DNA of 64,000 nucleotides from COE1 sp036310845 (lineage in GTDB: Bacteria; Bacillota; Clostridia; Lachnospirales; Lachnospiraceae), in assembly GCA_036310845.1 (NCBI GenBank), contig JAXJRB010000133.1, forward strand, positions 1-64,000, read 5' to 3'. Positions 14,878 to 24,250 of the stretch are shown one piece after another. The notes beneath the pieces were generated by a model. That model made no database searches. It had not been told where the DNA came from and worked only from the letters and a program-made list of their open reading frames with translations. Numbering within the stretch: the stretch's first letter is position 1; every line of letters starts with the position of its first letter. The translations under genes were made by a program, and so were the position numbers.

Positions 14878-15882
14878 ATGGCAATTCGTGAGCATGTGGA
14901 ACAGTGGGAAAAGATTTATCTTAGCCCGTACGCAACATTAAGTATGAACTCAAAAGGAAGAGTTAGGGAAGAGGAGCCTTGTGATATCCGCCCTGTTTTT
15001 CAGCGTGACAGAGACAGAATTATCCATTCTAAGTCATTTCGACGTTTGAAGGATAAGACGCAGGTTTTTTTGTCGCCAGAGGGGGATCATTACAGAACAC
15101 GACTTACTCATACATTGGAGGTTTCTCAGAATGCAAGGACAATAGCTAAGGCACTTCAGCTGAATGAAGAATTGGTTGAAGCAATTGCACTTGGTCATGA
15201 TTTAGGGCACACGCCATTTGGTCATGCTGGAGAGCGTGCTTTAAATGAAATCTGTCCGTATGGATTTCGGCATAATGAGCAAAGTGTCAGAACGGTTGAT
15301 ATTTTGGAAAAAAATGGTTCGGGACTGAATTTGACGTGGGAAGTGCGAGATGGAATTGAGAATCATCAGACTAAGAATATGCCGTCTACATTGGAGGGCA
15401 AAGTGGTGAGATTTTCGGATAAGATTGCATATACCTATCATGATATGGACGATGCGATTCGGGCGGGAATTTTAAAACCGACGGATGTGCCAAGAGAGAT
15501 AGGTGAGATAGTAGGCTATACGCCTAGAGAACGATTAAATAAATTTATTCATGATATTGTAACACAGAGCAAAGGGACGAACGATGTACGAATGTCAGAA
15601 GAAGTAGAGCGTGCAATGAGAGATTTGCGCAGTTTTATGTTTGATAAGGTGTATAGCAATCCAATTGCAAAAGGTGAGGAAGAAAAGGCGGTTTCGTTGG
15701 TGAAAACATTGTATGAGTATTATATGAATCATACGTATGAACTTCCAAAATTTTTTGTGGAGCTTGGATTGCGTGGTGAGCCAAGAGAACTGGTGGTATG
15801 TGATTATATCAGTTCTATGACAGATCGTTTTGCGATTTCCTTATATAATGAACTTTATGTTCCAAAGTTCTGGATGGGCTAG
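14878..15882 (+). CDS. dgt: Deoxyguanosinetriphosphate triphosphohydrolase-like protein
   Basis: HD-domain dNTPase that hydrolyses dGTP (or other dNTPs) to the nucleoside and tripolyphosphate. HD residues are visible: RTRLTHTLEVSQNARTIA (first His), ALGHDLGHTPFGHAGE (HD pair, about residue 105) and DKIAYTYHDMDD (last Asp). 334 aa matches the short type-2 homologues. AAGGAG precedes the ATG. It is the first gene of the dgt-dnaG-rpoD macromolecular-synthesis operon typical of clostridia, 12 bp before dnaG. Confidence 0.92.
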   Translation: MAIREHVEQWEKIYLSPYATLSMNSKGRVREEEPCDIRPVFQRDRDRIIHSKSFRRLKDKTQVFLSPEGDHYRTRLTHTLEVSQNARTIAKALQLNEELVEAIALGHDLGHTPFGHAGERALNEICPYGFRHNEQSVRTVDILEKNGSGLNLTWEVRDGIENHQTKNMPSTLEGKVVRFSDKIAYTYHDMDDAIRAGILKPTDVPREIGEIVGYTPRERLNKFIHDIVTQSKGTNDVRMSEEVERAMRDLRSFMFDKVYSNPIAKGEEEKAVSLVKTLYEYYMNHTYELPKFFVELGLRGEPRELVVCDYISSMTDRFAISLYNELYVPKFWMG

Positions 15883-15894
15883 AGGAGTTGAAAC

Positions 15895-17673
15895 ATGTAT
15901 TATCCGGAGGAACTGATTGAAGAAATTAGACAAAAAAATGATATAGTGGATGTGATTTCCGGTTATGTAGGATTACAGAAAAAAGGGGGCAATTATGTTT
16001 GCTGTTGTCCTTTCCATAGTGAAAAGACGCCATCTTTTTCTGTGAATAGAAACAGGCAGATTTATAAATGCTTTGGCTGTGGAGAAGGTGGCAATGTGGT
16101 AACCTTCGTTATGAAGTATGAAAATTGTACATTTCCTGAAGCAATTAAGCAGCTGGCAGATAAGGCAGGAGTAGCTTTGCCGGAAATGGAATATTCAGAA
16201 GAGGCAAAACGCCGAGAAACAAGACGGCAGAGACTGCTAGAGGTAAATAAAGAGGCTGCAAAGTTCTATTTTTATCAGCTACGAACGCCACATGGAGCAA
16301 AAGCCAAGGAATATTTGGACAAGCGTCAGTTATCGGATGAGGTTAGGAAGAATTTCGGGCTGGGTTATGCACCTGTGCGCGGGGAAGAGTTGCTTGCTTA
16401 TTTGAGGCAGAAAGGCTTTTCAGACGACTTGATACGTGATGTAGGACTTGCTAAAATAAGTGAACGTGGAACTACGACACAGTTCTGGAATAGAGTTATG
16501 TTCCCGATTCAGGATATAAATCATCGTGTAATTGGATTTGGCGGACGTATTATGGGAGATACTGATAGCGGACCTAAGTACTTAAATTCACCGGAAACGG
16601 AAATTTTCGATAAGAGTCGCAACTTATACGGTATGAATTATGCTAGAAGTGCGCGGACCGGGAATATTATTTTGTGTGAAGGTTATATGGATGTTATTTC
16701 CATGCATCAGGCTGGATTCACACAGGCAGTAGCTTCTCTTGGAACAGCATTTACGCCAGGACAGGCAGGTATGATTAAGAAATATACTAGAGATGTATTG
16801 TTGGCGTATGACAGTGATGGTGCGGGGGTTAAAGCTGCACTCAGGGCAATTAGAATTCTGCGGGATGCAGGGATGTCAGGTAAAATTATTGATATGAGCC
16901 CTTATAAAGATCCGGATGAATTTATGAAAAATATGGGTAAGGAAGCTTTTCAGGACAGAATCAATCATGCAGAGAATTCGTTTATGTTTGAGATAAGGAT
17001 TTTGGAACGTGAGTTTGATATGAATGATCCGGAAGAAAAGACGAATTTTCATAATGCGATAGCAAAAAAATTATGTGAGTTTAGTGAGGATGTAGAGCGT
17101 GAAAACTACATTGAGGCCGTTGCTGAGAAATATCATATTGGCTTTGATAATCTGCGTAAGCTTGTTGTGAATACAGCGGCAAAAGCAGGTGGTTATGCAG
17201 TGGTACCGGAACGACCAAAATCAGGTATTCAGAAGAAGAATACACCAGAGGAGAATGTAAAGAAAGCGCAGAGACTTCTACTTACGTGGTTGACAGATTA
17301 TCCACAATTGTATCATAAGATTAAGTCTTATATTACACCAGCAGATTTTACAATTGAATTATATAGTAAGGTAGCGGAAAGAATGTTTTCCGATATTGTA
17401 AATAATTCTTTAAATCCGGCAGGCATTATCAATATGTTTGCAGATGAAAAAGAACAAAGTGAGGCAGCCTCTCTTTTTACAACTAAGCTGCCAGAGCTTG
17501 AAAGTGAGCAGGAGAAGGAAAAGGCATTTCATGATATCCTGCTTAGCGTGAAGCGTAACAGCTTCAGTTACTATTCCGAAAGACTTGGTGTTGATTTGAA
17601 TGCAATGACCCAGGTTATCGAAGGAAAAAAAGCGTTGGAAGAACTTAGCAAAATGCATATTTCTTTGAATTAA
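15895..17673 (+). CDS. dnaG: DNA primase DnaG
   Basis: Synthesises RNA primers for replication. Zinc-binding CHC2 domain at residues about 38-65 (CPFHSEKTPSFSVN followed by YKCFGCGEGG), then the N-terminal catalytic domain, a TOPRIM fold with ILCEGYMDVISMHQ (about 260) and LLAYDSDGAG (about 303), and the C-terminal DnaB-interacting domain. 592 aa is the normal length. Start at 15895 follows GAGG and lies 12 bp after dgt. The sigma factor gene begins 34 bp downstream. Confidence 0.96.
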   Translation: MYYPEELIEEIRQKNDIVDVISGYVGLQKKGGNYVCCCPFHSEKTPSFSVNRNRQIYKCFGCGEGGNVVTFVMKYENCTFPEAIKQLADKAGVALPEMEYSEEAKRRETRRQRLLEVNKEAAKFYFYQLRTPHGAKAKEYLDKRQLSDEVRKNFGLGYAPVRGEELLAYLRQKGFSDDLIRDVGLAKISERGTTTQFWNRVMFPIQDINHRVIGFGGRIMGDTDSGPKYLNSPETEIFDKSRNLYGMNYARSARTGNIILCEGYMDVISMHQAGFTQAVASLGTAFTPGQAGMIKKYTRDVLLAYDSDGAGVKAALRAIRILRDAGMSGKIIDMSPYKDPDEFMKNMGKEAFQDRINHAENSFMFEIRILEREFDMNDPEEKTNFHNAIAKKLCEFSEDVERENYIEAVAEKYHIGFDNLRKLVVNTAAKAGGYAVVPERPKSGIQKKNTPEENVKKAQRLLLTWLTDYPQLYHKIKSYITPADFTIELYSKVAERMFSDIVNNSLNPAGIINMFADEKEQSEAASLFTTKLPELESEQEKEKAFHDILLSVKRNSFSYYSERLGVDLNAMTQVIEGKKALEELSKMHISLN

Positions 17674-17707
17674 GGATAAAAATAATATGGTATGGAGGAT
17701 AACCAGA

Positions 17708-18820
17708 ATGGATGAAAACACACAAGCAAAATTTGAAGTGAAAGTGAAAGAGCTATTGGCATTAGCCAAGAAAAAGAAGAATGTATTGGAATATCAGGAA
17801 ATTAGTGATTTTTTCAAGGAATTTAATCTTGAGGAGGAGCAGTTTGAAAAGATTTTAGAAGCACTAGAACAGAGTAATGTCGATGTGCTTCGTATTACGG
17901 AAGATGATGATATTCCAGATGAAGAGTTACTCTTATCAGATGAAGACGATGTGGATATGGAATCTATTGATCTTTCCGTACCTGACGGAATTGGTATTGA
18001 AGACCCTGTTAGAATGTACTTAAAGGAAATTGGTAAAGTTCCGTTGTTAAGCGCTGAGGAAGAGATTGAACTTGCAAAGCGTTTAGAGGTTGGTGATGAA
18101 GAAGCGAAAAAGCGTCTTGCTGAGGCAAATCTTCGTCTTGTAGTAAGTATTGCAAAGAGATATGTGGGAAGAGGTATGCTATTCCTTGATCTGATTCAGG
18201 AAGGAAATCTTGGCTTGATTAAGGCGGTTGAAAAGTTTGACTACCGTAAAGGATTTAAGTTTTCGACTTATGCGACATGGTGGATTAGACAGGCAATTAC
18301 AAGAGCAATTGCAGATCAGGCAAGAACAATCCGTATTCCTGTTCATATGGTAGAGACGATTAATAAGTTAATTCGTGTAAGCAGACAGCTTTTACAGGAA
18401 TTAGGACGTGAGCCGTCTCCAGAAGAGATTGCAAAGGAAATGAATATGCCAGAAGATCGAGTGCGTGAAATATTAAAGATTTCGCAGGAACCGGTTTCTT
18501 TGGAAACACCTATTGGTGAAGAGGAAGATAGCCATTTAGGAGATTTTATTCAGGATGATAACGTTCCGGTACCAGCAGAAGCGGCAGCATTTACCTTGTT
18601 GAAGGAACAGCTCGTAGAGGTTTTAGAGACGTTAACGGAAAGAGAACAGAAGGTATTAAGACTTCGTTTTGGTCTTGACGATGGAAGAGCAAGGACTTTG
18701 GAAGAAGTTGGTAAGGAATTTAATGTTACGAGAGAACGTATCAGACAGATTGAGGCAAAGGCGCTTCGTAAGCTTCGCCATCCGTCAAGAAGCCGTAAGT
18801 TGAAGGACTATTTGGATTAA
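17708..18820 (+). CDS. rpoD: RNA polymerase primary sigma factor SigA
   Basis: Housekeeping sigma factor, 370 aa. Region 1.1 is acidic (residues 1-95). Region 1.2 begins DPVRMYLKEIG. Region 2 contains FLDLIQEGNLGLIKAVEKFD and FSTYATWWIRQAITRAI, which bind core enzyme and the -10 element. Region 4.2 has TLEEVGKEFNVTRERIRQIE for the -35 element. The ATG at 17708 has GGAGG nine bases upstream; an in-frame ATG seven codons earlier lacks a ribosome site. The many TTGACA/TATAAT promoters in this window fit its specificity. Confidence 0.96.
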   Translation: MDENTQAKFEVKVKELLALAKKKKNVLEYQEISDFFKEFNLEEEQFEKILEALEQSNVDVLRITEDDDIPDEELLLSDEDDVDMESIDLSVPDGIGIEDPVRMYLKEIGKVPLLSAEEEIELAKRLEVGDEEAKKRLAEANLRLVVSIAKRYVGRGMLFLDLIQEGNLGLIKAVEKFDYRKGFKFSTYATWWIRQAITRAIADQARTIRIPVHMVETINKLIRVSRQLLQELGREPSPEEIAKEMNMPEDRVREILKISQEPVSLETPIGEEEDSHLGDFIQDDNVPVPAEAAAFTLLKEQLVEVLETLTEREQKVLRLRFGLDDGRARTLEEVGKEFNVTRERIRQIEAKALRKLRHPSRSRKLKDYLD

Positions 18821-18843
18821 TTAACGTTCAAGAGGTAATGAGA

Positions 18844-19662
18844 ATGCTACTATCAGATAGAATGCAGGCGGTTGTAGGGCTAGTTGAGCCTTGCGAACGT
18901 TTTGCGGATATAGGCTGTGATCATGGTTATGTATCCATGGAGCTTATAAAACGTCGGATTTGTAATGAAGTAATAGCCATGGACATCAACCATGGCCCAT
19001 TACAGCAGGCTAAAAGTAACATAAAAGAATATGGAATGCAGGAATATATTCAGACCAGATTATCAGACGGCGTGGAGGCTTTGGAGCCAGGTGAGGTAGA
19101 AGGTATGATATGTGCTGGTATGGGTGGCAGACTGGTCATCCATATTCTGACACAGAAAAAGGAAGTGGTTAGTAAGATGACTCAGCTTGTTTTACAACCG
19201 CAGTCAGAGATTGATGAAGTTCGAAGCTTTTTGCGCGAATCAGGCTTTGTAATAGACAAGGAAGACATGGTTTTTGAGGATGGAAAGTATTATCCAATGA
19301 TGCATGTAGTCCCCTGTGCTTATGGAAAGCAGGAGAAACAGATAGCAGAAAATCTTGCAGAGAGATGCAAAAAAGCAGGAACGCAGCATTTGGGAGAGGT
19401 AGAGCTGCCAAGTGTTTCGAGTGTTTCAAAAGAAGAAGCTCAGAAACTTCTCCGGGTACAAGATCGGTTTGGCCCATGCCTTTTGGAAAAAGCGCATCCT
19501 GTTTTAAAAAGATATTTGTTATGGCAAAAAGAGAATTATGAAAATATCAGAGGTAATCTTTTAAACCAAAAAAGAAGTACGCCAAGACAGCAATATCGAA
19601 TTGCTGAATTGGATGAAGAGTTAAGCGATATTGTGTTTTGCTTGTATAAGTATTTTTCTTAA
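18844..19662 (+). CDS. trmK: tRNA (adenine(22)-N1)-methyltransferase TrmK
   Basis: SAM-dependent enzyme that makes m1A22 in the tRNA D-loop. The Rossmann motif reads FADIGCDHGYVSMELI (about residues 20-35), with the catalytic-loop motif GMGGRLV (about 90) and LVLQPQSEIDEVRSFL as in YqfN/TrmK. Start 18844 has AGAGG ten bases upstream; the ATG two codons earlier (18838) is a near alternative. Gene order rpoD-trmK-nif3 is conserved across Firmicutes, which supports the call. Confidence 0.9.
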   Translation: MLLSDRMQAVVGLVEPCERFADIGCDHGYVSMELIKRRICNEVIAMDINHGPLQQAKSNIKEYGMQEYIQTRLSDGVEALEPGEVEGMICAGMGGRLVIHILTQKKEVVSKMTQLVLQPQSEIDEVRSFLRESGFVIDKEDMVFEDGKYYPMMHVVPCAYGKQEKQIAENLAERCKKAGTQHLGEVELPSVSSVSKEEAQKLLRVQDRFGPCLLEKAHPVLKRYLLWQKENYENIRGNLLNQKRSTPRQQYRIAELDEELSDIVFCLYKYFS

Positions 19663-19687
19663 CATGAACAAAAAGGAGTAGACGTGT

Positions 19688-20470
19688 ATGAAGTGCTATG
19701 AAATCATAGAAAAATTAGAAACGCTTTCTCCGGTATCTTATGCGGAAGCATGGGATAATATTGGTTTGCTTGCCGGGAGAAGAGATAAGGAAGTTAATAC
19801 AATCTATATTGCACTCGACGCTACGGATGATGTGATAGAGGAGGCAGTCCGCCTGAAGGCGGATCTCCTTTTGACGCATCATCCTCTTATTTTTAAGAAA
19901 ATGAGTAGAGTCAATACAGATGATTTTATTGGAAGAAGAGTATTTCGTTTGATTCAAAATGATATATGTTATTACGCGATGCACACAAATTTTGATGTTA
20001 TGGGCATGGCAGATGCGGCAGCAGATGAGTTGAAGCTGCAGAATTGTCAAGTGTTAAATGTAACTTATGAAGATGAGATTTCTAAGGAAGGGTGTGGCCG
20101 TTATGGAAGTTTTACGAGTGAAATGAGCCTTGCGGAGTGTGCTGAACTGGTAAAAAGAACATATCATGTGCCAAATGTAAGGGTATTTGGGAATCTAACA
20201 GATAGAGTAGAGATGGCAGCAGTTATGCCAGGATCAGGAGGAAGTTATATTCAGGATGCACTTCGTGCTGGAGTGGATGTGATGATTACAGGGGATATTG
20301 ATCATCATGAGGGGATTGATGCGGTTGCACAAGGGCTCAATGTGATTGATGCAGGGCATTATGGAATTGAGAAGTTGTTTATACCATATATGAAGGAATT
20401 TCTACATAGAGAATTGCCAGATATACAGTTATACCTGGCAGAACCAAAAGAGCCGTTTGTTGTTGTTTAA
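19688..20470 (+). CDS. Nif3-like dinuclear metal-centre protein
   Basis: A 260-aa NIF3/YqfO/DUF34-family protein forming hexameric toroids with two metals per subunit. Metal-binding motifs LLTHHPLIF (about 62), MHTNFDV (about 100) and the late HYGIEKL are present. Some homologues have been reported as GTP cyclohydrolase I type 2, but the general function is unsettled. It follows trmK by 25 bp in the conserved rpoD-trmK-nif3 order. AAAAGGAG upstream of the ATG supports the start. Confidence 0.9.
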   Translation: MKCYEIIEKLETLSPVSYAEAWDNIGLLAGRRDKEVNTIYIALDATDDVIEEAVRLKADLLLTHHPLIFKKMSRVNTDDFIGRRVFRLIQNDICYYAMHTNFDVMGMADAAADELKLQNCQVLNVTYEDEISKEGCGRYGSFTSEMSLAECAELVKRTYHVPNVRVFGNLTDRVEMAAVMPGSGGSYIQDALRAGVDVMITGDIDHHEGIDAVAQGLNVIDAGHYGIEKLFIPYMKEFLHRELPDIQLYLAEPKEPFVVV

Positions 20471-20484
20471 AAAGGTGTAAAAAG

Positions 20485-20506
20485 TAGCTGTAAAGGCACA
20501 GTTACT
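20485..20506 (+). repeat. Short degenerate family-B hairpin
   Basis: GTAGCTGTAAAGGCACAGTTAC: an 8-bp stem (one G-T mismatch) around AAAGGC, just after the nif3 stop. Probably a diverged single-hairpin copy. Confidence 0.45.
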
Positions 20507-20523
20507 ATAAAGAAAGGTTGGGG

Positions 20524-22194
20524 ATGAATATGGCGCAGACGTACAAAGTTACAATTGGGGATGAAGTAAGAGAATATGTAAGTGGAACAACATTTGGAAT
20601 GATAGCGGATGAATATCAGAAGGAGTACGAGCAACCGATTGCTCTTGCAGTAAGAAATGGAAAGATTAAAGAGCTTTTTAAGAGAATCGACAGAGACTGT
20701 ACACTTGATTTTTTGACGTTAGCAGATGGTGCTGGCCATAAGACCTATAATCGAACAGCAACACTTATTATGATGAAGGCAATTACCGAAGTGGTAGGTG
20801 CAGATAAAGTAGAAAAAATCAAAATGGAATTCGCAATTGGAAACGGTTATTATTGTTCGAAGAAGGGGGATTTTACTGTTACCAAGGAATTGGTAGAGCA
20901 AGTAAAGAGCAAGATGCAAGAGTATGTGTCGCGTGATTTGCCAATTATGAAAACATCAATGCCAATAGAAGATGCCAATGTTTTGTTTGAGAAACAGAAG
21001 ATGTTGGATAAGAAAAAACTGTTTCGCTATCGAGGTAGTTCATCCGTAAATGTATATGAGTTAGATGGATATTATGATTATTTCTATGGTTCAATGCTGC
21101 CACGAACGGGATATGTGAAATTCTTTGATGTATTACCATATAAGGATGGTTTTATGCTGGTATTGCCGCGTAAGGATAATCCAACGGTAGTAGAAGTATT
21201 TGAAGAAAGTGCGAAGCTTTTTGAAACCATGGAAATGGCCTCTGGTTGGGGGCTTAAGTTAGGTATTGATACAGTAGCAGATTTGAATGATAAGATTCGT
21301 AATGGTGACTTTAATGAATTGATGTTGGTACAGGAAGCGTTGCAGGAGAGCAGAGTAAGTGAGATTGCTGCTGATATTGTATCAAGAGGCGGTGTAAAGT
21401 TTGTTATGATTGCAGGGCCGTCGTCATCAGGAAAAACAACATTTTCGCATAGACTGTCGGTGCAACTTCGTACGCATGGACTTACTCCGCATCCAATAGC
21501 AGTTGATGACTATTTTGTAGATCGTGAAAAAACACCTAGACAGCCAAATGGTGATTATGATTTTGAGTGTCTTGCGGCTATTGATATTGAACAATTCAAT
21601 AAGGATATGTGTGAGTTACTTGCTGGAAATAGGATTGAATTACCACATTTTAATTTTGTGACAGGTAAAAGAGAATATAAAGGAAATTTCAAACAATTAG
21701 GTCCGGATGATATTCTTGTAATAGAAGGTATTCATGGATTAAATGATAAGATGTCCTATTCTTTGCCGTCAGAGAGTAAATATAAAATATATATTAGTGC
21801 ATTGACAACATTAAATATAGATGAACATAATCGCATTCCGACAACGGATGGAAGATTGCTCCGGCGTATGGTAAGAGACGCAAGAACAAGAGGGGCAAGT
21901 GCAAAGAGAACCATTCAGATGTGGCCATCTGTAAGAAAAGGGGAAGAAGAGAATATATTCCCATTTCAAGAAAGTGCAGATGCGATGTTTAATTCAGCAT
22001 TGATTTATGAAATATCTGTTTTGAAACAATTTGCAGAGCCATTGTTACATAGTATCCAACCGGGAGAATCAGAGTATTTCGAAGCTGTGCGAATGCTAAA
22101 GTTTTTAAGTTATTTCCTGGGCGTAAGTACGGAAGACTTGCCAAAGAATTCTATTATCCGAGAATTTGTTGGAGGAAGCTGTTTTAAGGTATAA
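20524..22194 (+). CDS. TGS-like domain fused to a uridine-kinase-type nucleoside kinase
   Basis: A 556-aa protein. The N-terminal about 65 residues resemble the TGS/ThrRS N-terminal domain (VREYVSGTTFGMIADEY), followed by a region like the ThrRS second additional domain with ATLIMMKAI and FAIGNGYYC. From about residue 285 it is a PRK/Udk-family kinase: Walker A AGPSSSGKTTFSHRL, then VDDYFVDREKTP, IEGIHGLND and RRMVRDARTRGASA. It probably phosphorylates a nucleoside such as uridine. The fusion is common in clostridia, but the purpose of the tRNA-synthetase-like part is unknown. ATG 20524 is preferred (AAAGG seven bases upstream). Confidence 0.85.
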   Translation: MNMAQTYKVTIGDEVREYVSGTTFGMIADEYQKEYEQPIALAVRNGKIKELFKRIDRDCTLDFLTLADGAGHKTYNRTATLIMMKAITEVVGADKVEKIKMEFAIGNGYYCSKKGDFTVTKELVEQVKSKMQEYVSRDLPIMKTSMPIEDANVLFEKQKMLDKKKLFRYRGSSSVNVYELDGYYDYFYGSMLPRTGYVKFFDVLPYKDGFMLVLPRKDNPTVVEVFEESAKLFETMEMASGWGLKLGIDTVADLNDKIRNGDFNELMLVQEALQESRVSEIAADIVSRGGVKFVMIAGPSSSGKTTFSHRLSVQLRTHGLTPHPIAVDDYFVDREKTPRQPNGDYDFECLAAIDIEQFNKDMCELLAGNRIELPHFNFVTGKREYKGNFKQLGPDDILVIEGIHGLNDKMSYSLPSESKYKIYISALTTLNIDEHNRIPTTDGRLLRRMVRDARTRGASAKRTIQMWPSVRKGEEENIFPFQESADAMFNSALIYEISVLKQFAEPLLHSIQPGESEYFEAVRMLKFLSYFLGVSTEDLPKNSIIREFVGGSCFKV

Positions 22195-22220
22195 GAAATA
22201 GTATTTAATAATGATTATGT

Positions 22221-22250
22221 TTGACAAAATGAAAAAAGTAAGTATATAAT
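22221..22250 (+). promoter_or_regulatory. Promoter of rnpB
   Basis: TTGACA (22221-22226), 18-bp spacer, TATAAT (22245-22250). Confidence 0.8.
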
Positions 22251-22255
22251 GATAC

Positions 22256-22620
22256 GGCAAGTGTGGCAAATGTTCGCGGCCCCGTTTTCGGGGGTGAGGA
22301 AAGTCCGGGCTTCGCAGGGCAGGATGCCGGATAACGTCCGGTGGAGGTGACTCCAAGGCTAGTGCAACAGAAATAAACCGCCCGATTGTATCGGGTAAGG
22401 GTGGAAAGGCAGTGTAAGAGACTACCGCCTCTGAGGTAACGAGGAGGGCACATGTAAACCCCATCCGAAGCAAGACCAAGTAGGAAATGATAGGTTTGCC
22501 CGACCTGTTTCCAGGTAGGTCGCTTGAGGCTGTTGGTAACAGCAGTCCTAGATAGATGAACATTCGTGTCATAGGGAGACCTGTGGCGCCGACATAACCC
22601 GGCTTATCGCTACGCTTGTA
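22256..22620 (+). ncRNA. rnpB: RNase P RNA, class A
   Basis: The catalytic RNA that matures tRNA 5' ends. Universally conserved blocks are present: GAGGAAAGTCCGGGC (about 22297), ACAGAAATAAACCGCC (about 22367), GAGGAGGGCACA, and the 3' block GACATAACCCGGCTTAT. The 5' end (CAAGTGTGGC, 22258-22267) pairs with the 3' end (GCTACGCTTG, 22609-22618) in ten consecutive pairs, forming P1. The architecture is the ancestral A type rather than the B type of Bacilli, as usual in Clostridia. Its promoter is at 22221 and a terminator lies at 22637. Confidence 0.96.
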
Positions 22621-22636
22621 TTTAAATAATAAGAAT

Positions 22637-22681
22637 AAAAAACGTATGGGAATTAGTAATTGATTTTCATGCGTTTTTTTA
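22637..22681 (+). terminator. Terminator of rnpB
   Basis: AAAACGTATG paired with CATGCGTTTT (one G-T pair), followed by a T-run. Confidence 0.75.
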
Positions 22682-22808
22682 TTCTTATAAAAGTGAAATT
22701 TACATGGGGTGGTTTTCTTTGCGCTAAGCTATTTTCTAATAGAGGGATTTATGTTAAATTGAAGAAGGATGTCGTTGCTAATAAAGCAGTTATGTAGAAT
22801 GAGAGAGA

Positions 22809-23651
22809 ATGAAAATGAAACAACTGATACGACTTAGTATATTTGTCATAATGTGGAGTATGAGTGTGATAAATATATCTGCTGAGGAAGTTATAATCGA
22901 AAGTATTTTTTCTGAAAATGATAATCCATGGGATAACCGTCCTTTAATCCAGACGACCACATACGAAGAGGAGTACTGTGGTGCTGTAAGGCTTGGTGCC
23001 TTTACGATGCCGGAGATTATAGACAAGAAGGAAGACAGGCTCTATGAAGAAGCATCTGGATGTGTTGTTCGAATTGTGATGGGACAATATGCGGGAAGTG
23101 GATTAATCTGGCGTATGGAAGAAGACGGAATGGTGCTTGTTACTAATAAGCATTTGTTGCGAGAGTCAGCATATGGAATTGTGACATTTTCGAATGAAAT
23201 GGCTTTACAGGCAGAAGTTTTATACTTTTCACAGGAATATGACCTAGGATTTCTATTCATTCCACGAGAGGTGTTACATGCAGATATTCTAAGGGATTGC
23301 TATGAGGTTAGGAAAACGCAGGAAGGGATGATACAAGTAGAAGAACAGCTAGAGGAGCGAAAGATTATACAGATTGCTTCGTCACAGCAAGTGGCAGCAG
23401 ATTGCTATAAGGGGAAAAGCAAAAAAATTGTTTTTGTACCTGAGTTTCAAGCTTTTATGTTAGAAACGGAGTGTTTTTCCAAAGCAGGAATGTCTGGTGG
23501 CGGTGTATTTGATGAAAAGGGATATTTAATAGCAATGATAGCTGGTGGCGAAGTTGATAAGGATGATTTGGTAAGGGAATCGGAGATTACTTATAGTATA
23601 CCCGCTTGGCAGATAGAGGAAGAATACAATAAGCTAGAGATAAAAGATTAA
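22809..23651 (+). CDS. Secreted trypsin-like serine protease
   Basis: A 280-aa protein with an N-terminal signal peptide (about residues 1-25, ending near ISAEE). A trypsin/HtrA-type chymotrypsin fold follows: oxyanion strand GQYAGSGLIW, catalytic His in VTNKHLL (about 117), Asp in YDLGFLFI (about 146), and Ser in AGMSGGGVFDEKG (GxSGG, about 230). No PDZ domain is attached, unlike DegP/HtrA. Substrate unknown; probably acts outside the membrane. It precedes a GNAT gene by 36 bp on the same strand. Confidence 0.82.
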   Translation: MKMKQLIRLSIFVIMWSMSVINISAEEVIIESIFSENDNPWDNRPLIQTTTYEEEYCGAVRLGAFTMPEIIDKKEDRLYEEASGCVVRIVMGQYAGSGLIWRMEEDGMVLVTNKHLLRESAYGIVTFSNEMALQAEVLYFSQEYDLGFLFIPREVLHADILRDCYEVRKTQEGMIQVEEQLEERKIIQIASSQQVAADCYKGKSKKIVFVPEFQAFMLETECFSKAGMSGGGVFDEKGYLIAMIAGGEVDKDDLVRESEITYSIPAWQIEEEYNKLEIKD

Positions 23652-23687
23652 AAGATATGGAATCATGGTGAGTTAAAGGAAAAACAG

Positions 23688-24176
23688 ATGTTAGTAAGAA
23701 ATGCAGTATTAGAGGATATAGAACAAATTATGGAAGTTTATCGTGCTTCGAAGGAATACATGGTTGCTTCAGGAAATCCAAATCAATGGGTAAATGGATA
23801 TCCAACAAGAGAGATTATTGAGAGTGATATTAGCAGACAGCAATTTTTTGTTTGTGAAGAGAATGGACAGATTCAGGGAGCTTTTATGTTTTTTGTAGGA
23901 GAAGAACCTACTTATCAAATCATTGAGAATGGTTCATGGAAGAATGAAGAACCTTATGGAACGATTCATAGACTTGGCAGTAACGGAAAAAGGAAAGGAA
24001 TTTTTGAAGAATGCCTTGCTTTTTGCAGGAGAAAGCATGCCAATCTGAGAGCAGACACGCATCATGAGAATAAAACTATGCAACATTTACTGGAAAAGAA
24101 TGGTTTTGAGAGGTGTGGCATTGTTTATATGAAGGACGGGAGTAAGAGAATTGCTTATCAGTTAACAGAGGTATAA
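23688..24176 (+). CDS. GNAT-family N-acetyltransferase
   Basis: A 162-aa GCN5-related acetyltransferase. The N-terminal MLVRNAVLEDIEQIMEVYR is typical of the family. A core strand reads QFFVCEENGQIQGAFMFF, the acetyl-CoA binding stretch LGSNGKRKGIFEEC stands in for the usual Q/RxxGxG/A, and late TMQHLLEKNGFERCGIVY is motif B. Substrate cannot be inferred. It has its own ribosome site and probably shares a transcript with the protease upstream. Confidence 0.85.
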   Translation: MLVRNAVLEDIEQIMEVYRASKEYMVASGNPNQWVNGYPTREIIESDISRQQFFVCEENGQIQGAFMFFVGEEPTYQIIENGSWKNEEPYGTIHRLGSNGKRKGIFEECLAFCRRKHANLRADTHHENKTMQHLLEKNGFERCGIVYMKDGSKRIAYQLTEV

Positions 24177-24250
24177 CATAGATAAAGATTAAATGTAACA
24201 ATGAGATTACGGAGCAGTTATTGGAAAGCAAAAAATAGGAGAGTAACATT

